Shown: in pieces, positions 10,171 to 20,978 of the stretch
How positions within the stretch are numbered: position 1 is the first letter of the stretch
Layout of the letters: every line of letters begins with the position of its first letter
NCBI GenBank assembly: GCA_019828595.1
Contig: JAHQRK010000002.1
Location: forward strand, 2,294,001 to 2,358,000
Direction: 5' to 3'
Source: Aphanomyces cochlioides
Lineage: Eukaryota > Oomycota > Saprolegniomycetes > Saprolegniales > Verrucalvaceae
Length of the DNA stretch: 64,000 nt
Position numbers and translations under genes: made by a program
The notes under the pieces: generated by a model
Told to the model about the DNA's origin: nothing
What the model saw: the letters and a program-made list of their open reading frames with translations, nothing else
Databases searched by the model: none

Positions 10171-11931
10171 GATTTCGCACACGAGCAACAGGTAGAGGAG
10201 ATGGCAATGATCCCCATCTGCTCAACAAATCCCCCCAGACGTTTGTGTCGCCTGGCAATCATTCAATTTTGTAGGAGAAAGTCGACATAACCAGTGCCCA
10301 GCGCTGCAACTTATCGGCCTGGTACTTGGCTAAGTTAGAGTTGCCTCCACATGGGTCAAACATATAAACAAGATTTCGATGGTCGGTAAATAGACGAAAA
10401 CCATTTGGCCGCACCACAAGATAATCCAGGCGTTTGCATGTTTCCACAACGGCAAATGCTTCCTTTTCCACAATGGGCCAGCGTGAGCTGGCTCCTGTAA
10501 AGGATCCACTTAGAAATGCTAACGGCTGATGTCTTTGTTCTTCCAGAGGTAGATCCAAATCTTCTAGAGGAACTTGTGTGGCCACAGCCCCCAAAACAGT
10601 TCACTTGCGTCTGTAAAAACACAAACTTCAAGTTCGTCACGTGGATGGGATAGGGGCACCACATGGGCTAACGCATGCTTTATGTCCTCAAAGCATTTGT
10701 TGTGGTCCTCTGACCATCCCAAGGAAGAGAGCAGTACCTTTACCAGGGCACTTTTCTTCGAGCTTCCGGCTGTCTTGGTTGCGACCTCATGCAGACGCTG
10801 TAGAGGATCGACTATTTCATTGTATGTCGGGATGCTAGTGCGCATCCAGTTTGTTGCACAAACAAACTGTTGTAAGTCAGCTGCAGTCACCGGTCGTGAC
10901 AGATCCATAAGCCCTTGAATTCGTCGCGGTGAATGAGTAATTCCTCGAGACGATATAACCTTCCCGCACCACTCGGCTTCCCGGAGAAAGAACTGGCACT
11001 TTCTTGGATTCAATTTAAGCCCAAAATCACCACAAATTGACAACTTGTTGGAGGAGGCGAAACAGATCACTTGTCGTTTGTGCAGACCCCAAAAGATCAT
11101 CCAACCAAGCCAACAGTCCACGGAATAGAAGATCTCCAAACATTTGATGCACCACCGACTGACAAAATGCCACGGCATCTGTCTGGCCCATAAGAACACG
11201 TGTGGGGGGGTAAAGACTCCAAACGGAGTCATGAATGAGAAGTACATCTGTGACTCGGGATGTAGAGGTAGCTGCCAGTAGCCCTTGGTCCAATCTAAAG
11301 TAAAGTACACAGACGTTCCAACCAGACACACCAGGGCACTGTCCAAATTCGGCATAGGCCATGGCATAGGCTCAGTACATGCGTTAATTTGGCGGCTGTC
11401 AATTGTCATACGAAATGTATCAGATTCTTTCTTCGGAACAATTCTCGGTGCAGCAGCCCATGTAGCTCGGTTGTTCGGGTACACCACACCATTCACAATC
11501 AAAGCTTCCACATGTTCGCGCATGTACTCTAAATGAGCAGGCGAGTAGCGACGCATACCACATTTTACAGGGGTCGAGTGCGGCTTGATGCGAACCTTAA
11601 AAGGCTCGACTTTCACAGGCGGGTCGTTGGCAAGTTCTTCACGAAACACGTCCAAATGTTTTTCCAACAGATCTTGAAGAAAATTTGCCTCGGCCTCGAG
11701 GAGACCATTTTGTTTCGCCTCTGCCACTTTGTCGAACAGTATCGCCTTTACCGACGCAAGTCTCTGTTTACGGTGAGCCTCTTCGTCATTTGGGGCAACA
11801 GATCGCTCAACTTCCGGCGTCGCACACTCCATACCATCATCGGGTGAATGTTCCGGTACAAATGGGTTTCTGATATCTGCCATGAGACTTTGAACTTTCG
11901 TCAAGCCACTTGCAGTATTCTCTGCCTCCAC
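10171..11931 (-). pseudogene. Element B reverse transcriptase and RNase H
   Basis: The minus-strand product starts with a linker, then gypsy RT motifs FRMTIDSRQINACTEP and YFTLDWTKGYWQLPL. The catalytic block reads AWLDDLLG instead of the usual YVDD or YIDD. RNase H follows with VCVFTDASE, SRWPIVEKEAFAV and RLFTDHRNLVYM. Frame changes near a G run at about 11211 and near 10600, and a TGA at about 10266, break the frame. The sequence after the TGA reaches the right edge of copia element C and resumes at 4318. The same WLDD variant occurs in element D, so it belongs to the family and is not a mutation of this copy. Confidence 0.88.
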
Positions 11932-11969
11932 CGAAACATCTCATTCGCCGTTTCTCTTCCTTGCACCCA

Positions 11970-12398
11970 CTAGTAGTTCGTCGACGCTAAACCAAGTAAT
12001 TCCATCACTGGACGGCTCACAATGAGTTCATTTGAGGGTGAATCGTCATCAACCCAAGCTTGTAAACCACGTAAAACCAGTGGACCACACGTCGTCTCTA
12101 GAGTCACATGATTGAACTTGACATAGCGATTCATTTCCAGCGGTTTTGTATCAGCGCCGTATGGAAAGATAAAACGCGGCGTCTGACACGTTACAATCTT
12201 CAACTTGGCACCAGATGCTTGAAGAGCGTCGACAACGCCACGTGATACAACATTTACATCAGCTCCAGAATCAAGCAGCACGTTTTCTACACAGACAAGG
12301 TCTTCGACTATCGCGCCGCGCTCAGTTGAATGTCGCTGTGCTTCTTCTTTTAAAACTTTGATTCCTTCTCTCCACCGCTTCAACTGCGCTTCCAACAA
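11970..12398 (-). pseudogene. Element B aspartic protease
   Basis: The frame overlaps the end of gag by a few codons. It contains the retropepsin motif VLLDSGADVNVVSRGVV and, about 75 residues later, the conserved CGPLVLRGLQAW segment. Element D has the matching SLLDSGADLSLASG and CGPLMLRGLRVW. The protease would cut the gag-pol precursor. A stop and a frame change separate it from RT, while in element D all parts share one frame. Confidence 0.85.
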
Positions 12399-13675
12399 AG
12401 CATCTGCCTCTCCCGGCGCGACCCGGGGGCATTGGTGAACGCGGTGGTTACTGTCACCACACTTGAGACAGTTTTGGACAAGTTTCTCTGTTCTTTACCA
12501 TTGCCAGCATTTGGTTTGACTTCGCCTCTGCCACTTGCTTTACCAGCGTCACCTCTTCCGCCGGCTCTACCACCATCCGATTTAGCACCATGTCGTCCCT
12601 GGTCTCCTCTGCCATTTTGGCGGCCCAATTCACCTTTACCACCATTTGGTCCGCCTTTATCATCATTTGTCTTGGCAGATTTTCCGTCGTCCTCTAGGCC
12701 AACAAACATTTGAAGGCCAGCTGCAAACGGCCTCAGCCAGCTAACAAACCGGAAAACATCGTTCTTGAGAGGTTTGTTGCGTTGAAGTTGTAGTTGCTTA
12801 ACCACAGCAGTCTTCAGTGATTCAGGTTTTAAAGCCTTGGTGATGATTTCGACAACCATTTTTCCTTCTTGATGAAGGACCCATTCTTGTCGATCACGTT
12901 CGAGGGCACGTGTCATGTCGTGTAGCATTCGACCGACACGAGACTCAGCGTCTAGGATCCGCATGTCAAAACGTATGGCGGATTGCAGACGCTTTTTGAG
13001 GACGTCAAAGTCTTGAGGATCTTCATCAAATGCAGCCTTGAACCACATGGTCCATTCGTCTTCAGAAATGGCGTTATAGTCACGTTGAAAATCCCACATT
13101 GCAATGTATCGCTTCGTTGACGGCTCAATACATGCACTTACTGGCATCGCAAACGGGCGAGAGCCTGTCGATTGTAGGGCGTTAATTTGTCCCACATACT
13201 TCTCGTACGCTCGCATAAATTCACGCCTCTCCGTCTTCGTCGAACCAGAAAAAGTCGGAGGTTGTGGAATCGCCGGGGCATTCAGCACTTGGAATCCACG
13301 GTCATAGCCGCCATCGCTGCCCATGTCAGTGTCAGCGTGGACTTGCTCTTTGGGCCCATCTGTCTCCACATGCCCTTCTGCCTCACCAGTTGCTTCGTCA
13401 TCTGGTGGCAGAGGGACGGCAGAGGGCTCATCGACGTTCCGCACAGGTGGTTCGTCATATGATTGAGGATCGTACGGCATTGGGATGGAATACGGTCCAC
13501 GTGACGGAAGCCATTCGTCTACAGGGCGTGGCTGGCGTCGTCTTGGGGAGCGAAAAGGGTTGGTAACCTCACGCCTAACTTGGCGGCCGCGAGGCTGTTC
13601 CGCTCGATCACGCGATCGAGAGCGGTCGTGGTCGTCTCTTTGAACGTCGTCTTCAGAAGAGTTTTCTCGTTGCAT
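12380..13675 (-). CDS. Element B gag
   Basis: The first ATG after the 5' LTR on the minus strand is at 13675. The first 140 residues are Arg, Pro and Asp-rich (for example DRSRSRDRAEQPRGRQVRR). A gag core follows with FSGSTKTERREFMRAYEKYV and MPVSACIEPSTKRYIAMWDF. The C-terminal third is Gly/Arg/Lys-rich. A Cys-poor tail replaces the zinc knuckle seen in element D (CLKCKSPDHMVRDC), though a Cys lies close to the end in another frame. The product would form the particle shell. Confidence 0.8.
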   Translation of the reverse strand: MQRENSSEDDVQRDDHDRSRSRDRAEQPRGRQVRREVTNPFRSPRRRQPRPVDEWLPSRGPYSIPMPYDPQSYDEPPVRNVDEPSAVPLPPDDEATGEAEGHVETDGPKEQVHADTDMGSDGGYDRGFQVLNAPAIPQPPTFSGSTKTERREFMRAYEKYVGQINALQSTGSRPFAMPVSACIEPSTKRYIAMWDFQRDYNAISEDEWTMWFKAAFDEDPQDFDVLKKRLQSAIRFDMRILDAESRVGRMLHDMTRALERDRQEWVLHQEGKMVVEIITKALKPESLKTAVVKQLQLQRNKPLKNDVFRFVSWLRPFAAGLQMFVGLEDDGKSAKTNDDKGGPNGGKGELGRQNGRGDQGRHGAKSDGGRAGGRGDAGKASGRGEVKPNAGNGKEQRNLSKTVSSVVTVTTAFTNAPGSRRERQMLCWKRS

Positions 13676-13714
13676 CCCCACTTGATTAGCCCAACACTGA
13701 ACTAAAGATATCTT

Positions 13715-13935
13715 TGTTGTGTCTCCCGCGTTTCCAGTCACACACGTGCGCGGGAACCTTCGTCAAGGCAAGCAAATTTGACACTGTTATTCCTTTACCA
13801 ACACCTGGTCGCAAATCGAGCCACGTGGCAATCCATACACTAAAGTCCTACCTACTTATCACACTATTTGATGTCACAAATAGTGAACAGTGAAACAAAC
13901 CCACGCGAGGTTCACTGTGTCTGCACAGCAGAACA
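13715..13935 (-). repeat. 5' LTR of element B
   Basis: This 221-bp LTR is the partner of 2131-2351. On the minus strand it is followed directly by AAGATATCTT, a perfect palindrome, and by no TGG-type primer site. Confidence 0.92.
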
Positions 13936-13940
13936 GCCAA

Positions 13941-14913
13941 GGACATGCAGGAAATCCGGGTGCTTCATGACGACGTCTTTGGTCAACAGCCCTGGAAGCG
14001 GATCTTGTGGTCCGGATCATTCTTGCCAGAAGTGACGGATGAACAACCCAAAAATCCGCGTCACCAGAAATCCGTCAAGCTATTCCATGACGCTCTCAAA
14101 CACTTTTGGGACGTGGCCGGTCAGACTATTTGGATGCGGCTCTTTCAAATCGAGCACAACACGAAAGCTCGCGACGACTTGGCGTATCACGTGGTCCGCT
14201 TGGTCTTTGAATTGCACCAATTGATCAAGAACTCGGATTATGATGAGTCTCTGATCCGTTTCCTTTGCATCCCGCATCCGGCGTGGCCTCAGTTTTCCGA
14301 TCCAGTCGACTTGAATTTCATCCGGGAGGCTCACGGCTCGGATGCAGCGAAGGCTTACTTAACGGAGCAGGCTGGACGCTTCTGGCCAGTGGTGCCTTCC
14401 AAGGCCGCCCGCGCGAAATCCGGACAAGCCAAAGACTTCTCGTGCCCGTTGGGATCCGCTTTTGCAGTTGTTGCGGATCGTGGACCTCGGTCGAACAATT
14501 CCTCAAGAACGACTTATTGGAAACAGATGCGCGAGTACAATTGTGACCCAGTATCGAAGAAATCGGATTTGCCAGAGGAACCTCCGTCCAAAGAGGACGT
14601 CCGTCAACAGGTTCAAGAGATGTTGCGCGAAACGTGTTCCGTAGCTGCTGCCTTCATCCGTTCCGGAGCAACGTTTCCGGATGACGAAGAGTTGCCGTTC
14701 GTGTCGGTTGAACTTCCCAGTGATGCAGATCGTCCGGAGCAATGGTTCCACGGCATCCCTGCCCCACGGACGAAGTATCGTTGGGCTGGCGAGAAGTCCA
14801 CGAAGTTCTGGCGCTCCACACCGCAAATTGAAGAGCTGTCGCTTAGCGGAAGCGGAAAGCGCAAGCCGGATGTGAAACAAACGAAAGCGGATCGCTCGAG
14901 AGACTCTGACTAA
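13941..14913 (+). pseudogene. Antisense frame of element A, C-terminal part
   Basis: This is the continuation, in phase after one GCCAA is removed, of the frame that starts at 968. The 323 codons have no internal stop and end at TAA-like TAAG near 14911-14913. The segment is rich in Trp, Phe and Arg. It has a Pro/Trp-rich middle (IPHPAWPQFSDP) and ends in a basic tail with KRKPDVKQTKADRSR. I recognise no domain. The absence of stops in about 970 bases, against five in the first 1160, is notable. The whole frame is antisense to gag-pol. Confidence 0.6.
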
Positions 14914-15582
14914 GGGTCGAGCGGATTCGGCTGCATCCGTTTTTCATCTTTGCCTAATTTCATAACATGAGTGTAACTTGTCCAAAACGTTAGCTGAGTG
15001 ATCCGTCACGGATGGTCTTCGTCCAATGTAACCAACGGATGGGTCCAAGACGGATGTTGTATCTTAAGCCGCAAATAGCAGATTTTCAAAAAGTAAAGAT
15101 ATTGTGATTTTCGTCCAAATTTGCCAAATTCAGGCGATATGATTGGCTAAAAATAATTTTACTTTCAATTGATTGGCTAAAAACTGACCTAAGTTTGTGT
15201 GAAAAAATGCTGGGGGTGGCACTTAATCTCTATGACTCTGAATGACTTCGCAGGGCGACCTCATCTCGTAGAGCATTCCACACTAATCAGCGCTCTTCAC
15301 GTTGAGTGGAGAGGTCACTGGCCTCGCCAGCGCAGCGACAATGCTTCATCGATTTCGTGTACAGTCCCGATCACGACTTCAACTAAGGACCAAAATTACC
15401 TTCTAAAATTGATATTTGCATTATATTTCAGAGGTCTGGCGATTCGCCGGCGGTTGATTCAACCAATCGCCGGAGGAAAATTTGAATAGAACACACAATA
15501 TAAAGTATCCTTGATCCGATGTCGGATCGGTGAGCAAGATAAAGTGCAAATGTAAATGTGTGGTAAACAGTTCCGGTCAGCT
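14914..15582. other. Noncoding stretch of element A with a shared hairpin repeat
   Basis: No gene is seen. The region lies between the two opposed frames of element A. At 15431-15503 it contains GAGGTCTGGCGATT, a hairpin (CCGGCGGTTG opposite CAATCGCCGG), then AGAACACACAATA. The same arrangement recurs at 33087-33170 outside the element. Confidence 0.5.
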
Positions 15583-18052
15583 TCAAAAGTTCCAAAATTC
15601 CAGTGGTGAGATCCCATGACGGATGCTAAAATTCAAGTTGATCATCCGGTTCCGTATCCAAGTTTCGGAGGCGTCCGCTCTTTCGTAAAGGGGGCAGTCC
15701 GTTTTCGGATCGAACTCGATTTTCGTATTCTTGCACAAAGGATTTATATGATCCGAGTCGGGATCGGTTAGTCCAGTAGGAGTTGCCATCGGCATGCTTC
15801 GCCAAATATTCGATTTCTTTTCCGGGTTTCCATCTTTTGTCGATGATTTCTCGTGTAAGCCAAGTCTCCATCCACATACGAAATCTGTTCGATAAAACTC
15901 GACGGTGGCAACATATCCGTTTCCAGAGGAACATCCGATGGATCCGGATCCGGACGGGTTCCGTCTACGTTTGGATTTGAACCTTCGAGAATTAGTCTTG
16001 GGGGAATATCTTCTTCGTAAGGTCTCGACCAATATCCTTGAAACTTCTTCAACCGGTCCACATTTATGGGTACGACCCGGTCGGGATGGGAAATAAATCT
16101 GGTAAGTGTTGTCACCATGTCTCTTGTGGATCCGGTACGGACCATGCCAGCTATATTCAAGCTTTTTGATACGGCGATCATCCGGGTCACCGGATTTTCG
16201 GAAGTGTTGGTACACCCATACGGAGTCCGCAGGTTCGAAATCCGTTTGGACCTGGTCAGCCTTCATCCGTGGGGATCTGTTTTGTCCCTCTATCAATTGT
16301 TCTTCCACGAGGTGCCTAGTGGTTCGGAACAGTGCACTTTGGTGTCTTCTCCACTGGGGCAAGTCATCCGATCTCCACGGCGGATCCAAGTTGGCAAACA
16401 CAATGTCCAGCGGTTGGACCGGATCTCGTCCGTACAAGCAAAAGAAAGGCGAATCCCCAAGGGTTTCGTGGTAAGCGGATCGGTAGGCCCACAGCAATCG
16501 AGGAAGGTAAACGTCCCAATCCGTTTGGAGCGAATTGACATACATCTTCATCCTCATTGCTAGGGTCGAGTTGAAGCGCTCAACTAACCCCTGGCCTTGC
16601 GGATGCATCGGAGCACTGGCCAACTTATCAATACCCAACGTTTTGTAAATGCTCTTCGCCATGTCTGATACAAAGTTCGTACCGCGATCGGATAATAAAT
16701 GGTCCAGTACTCCGTATCTGCAAACGATTCCATCGATCAAAATCCGTACGAACGTTGAGGTCTTCAGGTCCGTTACGGCAAAGGCTTCCGGTCATCGGGT
16801 AAAGTAGTCAATGAAAATTAAAACGTATTTGTTGCCTTGTGGTGTCGGAGGAAATAGTCCGAGGACGTCGACTACGAGGAAACTGAACGGACCACGAAGT
16901 TTGTATTCGGGCATCCGTTGCATCCGTCCGTGTTTCCATGGACGACTTCCTTTCGCTGCTCCGCACCGGATGCATTTCCGACAGTAATCCGACACGTCTC
17001 CTCTCCAACCATTCCAGTATCCGATTCATTTCACTCGATCCGCCGTCTGTGTCACGCCGAAGTGGCCGGATAGGGATGAATCGTGGCAGAGTTCCAGGAT
17101 TGTACGGATCATTGTAATTGGAATCACCGAGACTCGCGTGACCACCGGATTTCTGAAAGGTGATTTCAAAATGGTGCGTCGATAAAGGATCTTCTTATCG
17201 ACCAAGAAGTTTTGTCCAGTTCGTGTCAGGATGCTGAGTACTTCCGGATCCATCGGTATGGCTTTGTCGAGAACGTATGCTTTAACTGATTGGATAAACG
17301 GACCCTTCGCCTGTTCAATCCGTAGCAATTTTGGTGGCAGGTTGTATTTCTCTCTGGTGAATCGTGGCAAACTATCGCCTGGGATATCCGCTATTGTAAC
17401 TTCATCATCCGTGTTCGCGACGTCCGGATGCTCTTCACCGGCATCCGCTTCATCTCCCTCCCTCGGATGGAGAAGATCCGTCCCCGGATCTTGTGACGGT
17501 TCTGGACGAGAGGAATTTATGTCTAGCGGAACGGATGTCGGACCGGATATGTCGACCGGATTTTGCGTCGATAAGACAGCACATACTTGTGGCACGGACG
17601 TATGGATCCATTCGCCACGCTCGCCATCATAGGAAAATCCGGCGGAGTTGGAAACTTCCTCGAGCGACGAACAGGTCGGTAGTCGAGATAATCCGTCGGC
17701 ACATCCCGTTTGAGAACCGGGGCGGTGAACAACAATAAATTCGAGGCTTTGGAGGTGTACCGCCCAACGCGCAAGTTTACTATTGCTGGACTGTGATCCG
17801 GTTTTGAAAAGCCAAACGAGTGCACTGTGATCCGTGTAGATCGTAAACGGACGACGATCAATATACGGACGAAATTTCTTTGTGGCCCACACAACTCCGT
17901 AGCATTCGATTTCCGAAATCCCGTCCTTTTGTACATCCATTTCTGCTGTGTGACATCAAGCGCTTGGCTGGCATAATGGATAACACGGTCGCGACCATCT
18001 TGGCGTTGCATAAGGACGGCTTAAGACGGTTGCCTCACGATGGCGTAATATT
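15583..18052 (-). pseudogene. Element A RNase H and integrase
   Basis: On the minus strand RNase H begins near 18050 with VLMQRQDGRDRVIHYASQAL. A frame change leads to ECYGVVWATKKFRPY and IYTDHSALVWL. The integrase has an H2C2 region (HDSSLSGHFG then CRKCIRCG), a core with LLSDRGTNFVSD, and GLVERFNSTLAMRMK carrying the catalytic Glu. A C-terminal domain follows with YSWHGPYRIHKR. There is no chromodomain. RT is missing immediately upstream, so a deletion has fused gag-side sequence to RNase H. A frameshift near 16800 and a stop in the core show decay. Confidence 0.85.
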
Positions 18053-18088
18053 GGAGGGATCACCGGTTGAGGCGTCGCTATCCGTTCA

Positions 18089-19483
18089 ATGTGGCTGCTG
18101 GTGAAGCAACGGATGGCGGCAACAATGGTTGGTCGATCCGTTCGCGGGTCAGCTGAAAAATCACGGTTAGCTCTTCGGGCTTCTTCGCAAGTGTTTAAAG
18201 TAGTCTCAAACCAAGTCAGCCACCGATCCGGATCATCCAAACTGCTGGGCACCTCGAGTGTTAGCCGTTCAGCGTCCGTTAACGGTCTCTTCAACGTCTT
18301 CATGATAACTTGAGCCATTTCTTCATGAGTCGGATCCATGCGCCGGTCACGGATTTTTCTAAGTTGGGATTCGATCGCCTTAGTAGAAACGGGGATCATT
18401 TTGTCTTCAATGTCAACATCCGTCGTCTCGGCAATTCCCTCGAAATCTCCGGCAATGATGGCTTCAATCTGGGCTGGTGTAAAAACGGGGGTAGACCTTG
18501 GTGGAGACGGATCACCCGGATGTGACGGATCAAGTGGAACGGATGTCGTGCGAAAACAGATCATCCGGATTGGGTTCCTCATCCGGGACCGGAGGAACAT
18601 TCGAAAAGTAGCTCGGCGTGATAACGGAGCCGTGTCCCGCTCTACGGGCGGGTTTGCCAATAATACCAGTCTTAACTTCAACAGGTGGGGAATTTCCCGT
18701 CCCACCCGAACTGTTCAGTAAAAAATCCGTTGGCTTCCACGTCATCATTGCTTGATACATCCGTACGTCCCTCAGGTATCGGTTCGAGAGGGGGGGCAGG
18801 TTGCTGGGAGCCGTAGCTTCATCCAGCGAACCATCCCCAAACAGTTCGTCGTCCTTCAGATAGTCTTCTCCGTGATTTGCTCCATCGGATGGTGTCGCCG
18901 GAATAAACCGTCGGCCAACACCACTCGTGTGATCCGTTTCTTTTCCATTTGGGATCCGAGTACTTGGATCCGTATTCTCAAAATTTGTGGGATGACCCAG
19001 GGGGATATCCGTTACGTCTTCTCTTCGTGTCGCCGGAATTGACCGTCGGTCGGTACTTAAGTTCCTGTTGAGGGTCCATGAAGTAGGACCCGGTTGTATA
19101 TTCATTGTTGGATCTTCATCAATTTGATCCACGCTTAATCCATGTCGAGTAGCCGGTAAACACCGTCGGCTAACACGTTTCTTCCCTTCTTGGATCCGTT
19201 CGGCCGGACCCGTGTTTGTGATATTTGTCACGTTCGGATCCGAGGGATCCGTCGTATCGTCAGAGTCATCTAACCGAATCGTCGTCAAAGGATCCGGCAG
19301 TGTAGTCTTGTTTATTCGTCGTCTCGGACTGACGCGCTTGTCGTCCGAGGTATCGTTCATTCGCACCGGATCAATTTGATCCGTAATTCCATTCATAGCC
19401 CTCCACAACGGATCTAGAATCTCGTCGATCCGGTTTGGGGCAGGCCCAGTTTCATCATTGTTTCGTTCAAAAGTCAATTTCAC
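18089..19483 (-). pseudogene. Element A region between gag and RNase H, with PAT repeats
   Basis: Two overlapping minus-strand frames fill the place where protease and RT should lie. The first contains three spaced copies of an RR-x-x-PAT motif (RRCLPATRHG, RRSIPATRRE, RRFIPATPSDG) in a Pro/Asp/Thr-rich context, spaced by about 45 residues. The second has a segment LEVPSSLDDPDRWLTWFE. I recognise neither as protease or RT. This could be an extra domain of the family or a remnant left by deletion. Confidence 0.5.
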
Positions 19484-19561
19484 GCAAGAAGTCTTGTCGG
19501 GGTCAGGAGGTTTGACAAGATCCGGGTCACTTCCGTCGGCCGGGGTCTTGTCCCTCTCTTC

Positions 19562-20901
19562 TCAATTCGATCCGTACGAGCTTGGTCCGTTTTCTTGCGG
19601 AGCGGATGAGGAAGTAGTAGCGCCTCCTCTTCCACCTCCACGCCCACCTCGTCCGGAGTACGATCCGCGTCCTCCTTCTCGTCGAGCAACGGCCAAGCCG
19701 CATTCCCGGCTATGATGTCCGTATTGGTTACAACGGTAACACGTCAACCGTTGCCAAGAGCACTGGTCTCGCGGATGACCACTATATCCGCATCGACCGC
19801 AAACCACTTGGTCCGAATCCTGAATCTTCTGGTCGACGCCCGTACGGATTTTTGGAGCCGGAATTGTTGGTGGCGGTGATCTGTTAGGAGTCTGGTTCGA
19901 AGGTTGAGACGGAGGGTCCGGCCGAGATTGTTGTAAAGCCATCGCAACGACTTGCGGAATCTTGTTCATAATCCGCGATTCGAGGGTTTCATCAGTATCA
20001 GACCGAGACGGTGATCGCCCACGAACGGATCTAGAACCGCTATGCAATGCGGATCTCGGGTCCGGTCCGTTCGGCTTACTATCGACGTTGAGTCTCGCTT
20101 CTGGAGGAACGTAATGCAATCTCGGATCGTGGCTGGCGGAACTTCTCCGTTCTTGAGGCAGGAAATTTCAGCCTTGTCTCGACATCCCAGCATAAACTGT
20201 TTCACAGCAATGTCATCCGGGATCCGGCAGTGAGTTAAAGCGAAACTCATCCGTTCAGCAAATTCGCGTAGCGATTCTGTAGCCTTCTGTACTCCGTCCA
20301 TAGCATATTCTTCCACCAGTGAGCTGTCAATCGTTTCGGCAAACCTTTCCGACAAGGATTTTCTCGCCTGAGCCCACGAACGGAAAGGTGTCAAACTCGC
20401 TTCATCGGCCCACCATTTCGAAATTTTCGGATGGGCTGTCTCCATAAGACGGAGATTGACAATCCGGAGTATTTCCAAATCTGTCACACCATACTGAATA
20501 CGGATGTCCTCGACCGTAGCTAAGAAGAGCTTGATATGCGTCTTTTCTGCAGTCGAGGCCAACTTTGGAACGAACTTGAGAAGCTCCGAAAACGAAGGTC
20601 CGCGTCGCGTTCCAGAGAATCTACGAACTGATCTCATGCTTCCGTGATCCGATCCGGCATTCGATCCGTTGGGATCCCCACGGTCACCTCCGTCACCACC
20701 ATCATCGCCAAACGGGGAACGTCCGAAGTTATTCCGGATCGGATCTTTCTGGTCCGTATACCTGCGAGAGGATTGGGCGGAGTTTGACATGTTGCGATAG
20801 TGGTTGCGTCCTTGTTCCCGGAGGAATTGTCTGCGTTTGACCGATGTATGCGATCGTTGGTTCCGTTGAAAATTGGCGAGCCGGATATCCGGCGCTCCCA
20901 T
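19562..20901 (-). pseudogene. Element A gag with two zinc knuckles
   Basis: The minus-strand frame from 20901 has a basic N-terminus, then a capsid-like core (LLKFVPKLASTAEKTHIKLFL, LSERFAETIDSSLVEEYAM). A frame change near 20115 leads to two CCHC knuckles (CGRCGYSGHPRDQC and CYRCNQYGHHSREC) and a Gly/Arg-rich RGGRGGG tail. The zinc knuckles would bind the element RNA. The frame change and the missing RT mark it as a relic. Confidence 0.82.
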
Positions 20902-20978
20902 GGGACTTCGTTGATGACATTGTTCTCACTTCTTTGTTCGTCGTTCAGCAAGCGACGCACAGTACCCTGCTTCTCTAA

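Larger units (their letters stand above)
2131..13935 (-). mobile_element. Element B: chromodomain Ty3/gypsy retrotransposon
   Basis: Two 221-bp LTRs (2131-2351, 13715-13935) are flanked by a perfect 5-bp duplication GCCAA at 2126-2130 and 13936-13940. Gag, protease, RT, RNase H, integrase and a C-terminal chromodomain read on the minus strand. A purine tract (AACGGGGAAG on the minus strand) abuts the 3' LTR. No tRNA 3'-end primer site follows the 5' LTR. The element is interrupted by copia element C and by a solo LTR of the A family, and without these is about 5.5 kb. Frameshifts and a stop mark it as dead. Its protein is closely related to that of element D, although the LTRs differ. Confidence 0.93.
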
